Below are positions 30,981 to 31,510 of a stretch of DNA of 31,510 nucleotides, one piece after another (position 1 is the first letter of the stretch; every line of letters begins with the position of its first letter). A program made the translations under genes and the position numbers. A model generated the notes under the pieces. The model did not search any database. It saw nothing but the letters and a program-made list of their open reading frames with translations, and was not told the DNA's origin. Origin of the DNA: Paracamarosporium sp. OC-R06-R3 (Eukaryota; Ascomycota; Dothideomycetes; Pleosporales; Didymosphaeriaceae); contig JACVRA010000502.1 in the NCBI GenBank assembly GCA_019828545.1, positions 1 through 31,510 of the forward strand, written 5' to 3'.

Positions 30981-31510
30981 ATGGACCCGATTCAGGCTGC
31001 AACAGATGAGATCGAATCGCTAGAGCCAGGAGATCACTTTACATATGCTGGAGTAGCGCGCAGCCATGGTGTTGATCGTAATACCTTATCACGAAATCAC
31101 AGGCAGGTTCAATCGTCGCGAACCACCAAGGGAATCAATCAACAGAAGCTTGACCCACAGCAAGAGCAGGAGCTTGTACGATATATCAAAAGACTCACAG
31201 AGAAACATATACCTCCTACTAGAGAGATGATACAGAATTTTGCCTCTACAATAGCAAAGGAGCCAGTTAGCGAAAGCTGGGTTACCCGCTTTATTAACCG
31301 ACAAAGCATTCATCTTATCTCACAATGGACAGTCGGCATGGACAGCAATCGCCACAAAGCTGATTCTATCGATAAATATCGCCTCTATTTCCATCTCCTA
31401 CACGACAAGATCAATCAATATCAGATAGATCCTCGTCATACCTACAATATGGATGAGAAAGGCTTCCTGATCGGAATTGTTGGCAGATCAAAGAGGATAT
31501 TCAGCAGACG
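30981..31510 (+). CDS. Pogo/Fot1-type DDE transposase, N-terminal 176 residues (partial)
   Basis: The frame opens with MDPIQAATDEIESLEPG and is open to the window end. A psq-type helix-turn-helix is likely at about 20-45 (FTYAGVARSHGVDRNTLSR). A CENP-B/Tc5-type second DNA-binding region is at about 56-108 (LDPQQEQELVRYIKRL, VSESWVTRFINR). The catalytic DDE domain begins with YNMDEKGFLIG, whose D158 is the first catalytic Asp of the family. The rest of the DDE domain is beyond the edge. No stop or frameshift occurs in the visible part, so the copy could be functional or only recently inactivated. It would cut and paste the element into TA sites (family knowledge). Confidence 0.88.
   Translation, partial: MDPIQAATDEIESLEPGDHFTYAGVARSHGVDRNTLSRNHRQVQSSRTTKGINQQKLDPQQEQELVRYIKRLTEKHIPPTREMIQNFASTIAKEPVSESWVTRFINRQSIHLISQWTVGMDSNRHKADSIDKYRLYFHLLHDKINQYQIDPRHTYNMDEKGFLIGIVGRSKRIFSR

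Larger units (their letters stand above)
30892..31510 (+). mobile_element. 5' part of a Fot1/pogo-type DNA transposon, cut by the window edge
   Basis: The presumed terminus is TA|ACGT (TA at 30890-30891, ACGT at 30892-30895). Two perfect 13-nt direct repeats follow, then the transposase start 89 nt from the end. Internal sequence is more AT-rich and CpG-poorer to the eye than the neighbouring host genes, with codon use to match. The exact terminus is inferred; the 3' inverted repeat and the second TA are outside the window. Confidence 0.7.

Noticed and set aside
1..31510. A composite transposon or biosynthetic/defence gene cluster between the two transposons
   Set aside because: The elements belong to different families by their repeats, point outward, and the genes between them are mostly conserved housekeeping genes with separate promoters; nothing indicates that they move or act together.
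1..31510. CRISPR arrays, tRNA or rRNA genes
   Set aside because: No regularly spaced repeats of array type, and no sequence with convincing tRNA A-box/B-box pairs or rRNA was found by eye; short RNA genes could be missed without a covariance search.

Overview
The window is nuclear DNA of a filamentous ascomycete (Pezizomycotina; Dothideomycetes is my best guess, not proven). The evidence is short GT-AG introns of about 47-210 nt in every multi-exon gene, proteins of clear fungal type (conventional kinesin, a 151-residue RAD6, a hybrid histidine kinase, a two-domain NAD synthetase), small secreted proteins, and Fot1/pogo-type transposons at both edges. Exon joins were made by hand from reading frame, splice signals and family motifs.

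Layout, left to right. Positions 1-146 are the 5' end of a pogo-type transposon running off the left edge (minus strand). A secreted Ser/Thr-rich protein with a C-terminal Cys-rich PAN/apple-like region follows (minus, 877-2105), then glutamine-dependent NAD+ synthetase QNS1 (minus, 2866-5234). A GC-rich divergent spacer leads to a 1264-residue GAF-type hybrid histidine kinase (plus, 6206-10117). Convergent to it is an MSS116-type mitochondrial DEAD-box helicase (minus, 10943-12957). After a 1.8 kb spacer come a secreted cupin protein (plus, 14730-15675) and an unrecognised one-membrane-segment protein (plus, 16549-17672). A 3.3 kb stretch without a convincing gene precedes a choline-sulfatase-like enzyme (plus, 20985-23057), the ubiquitin-conjugating enzyme RAD6 (plus, 23621-24281), kinesin-1 heavy chain kinA (plus, 24979-28267) and a small secreted cysteine protein (plus, 29526-29897). 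A second pogo-type transposon starts at about 30892 and runs off the right edge.

The genes do not form an obvious pathway or biosynthetic cluster. They are mostly housekeeping genes (NAD synthesis, mitochondrial RNA, DNA-damage ubiquitination, transport motor) mixed with secreted and environmental-response genes. The most distinctive structure is the pair of outward-facing transposon ends. They share a TAACGT terminus, a 13-nt repeat / 4-nt spacer / 13-nt repeat block, a leader of about 90 nt and an MDPI start, yet their repeat sequences differ. Other points of interest are an in-frame stopless intron in the small secreted gene, a degenerate receiver domain in the histidine kinase, a long overlapping upstream ORF on its transcript, and helically phased short repeats in two promoters. 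I found no convincing new multi-gene system.
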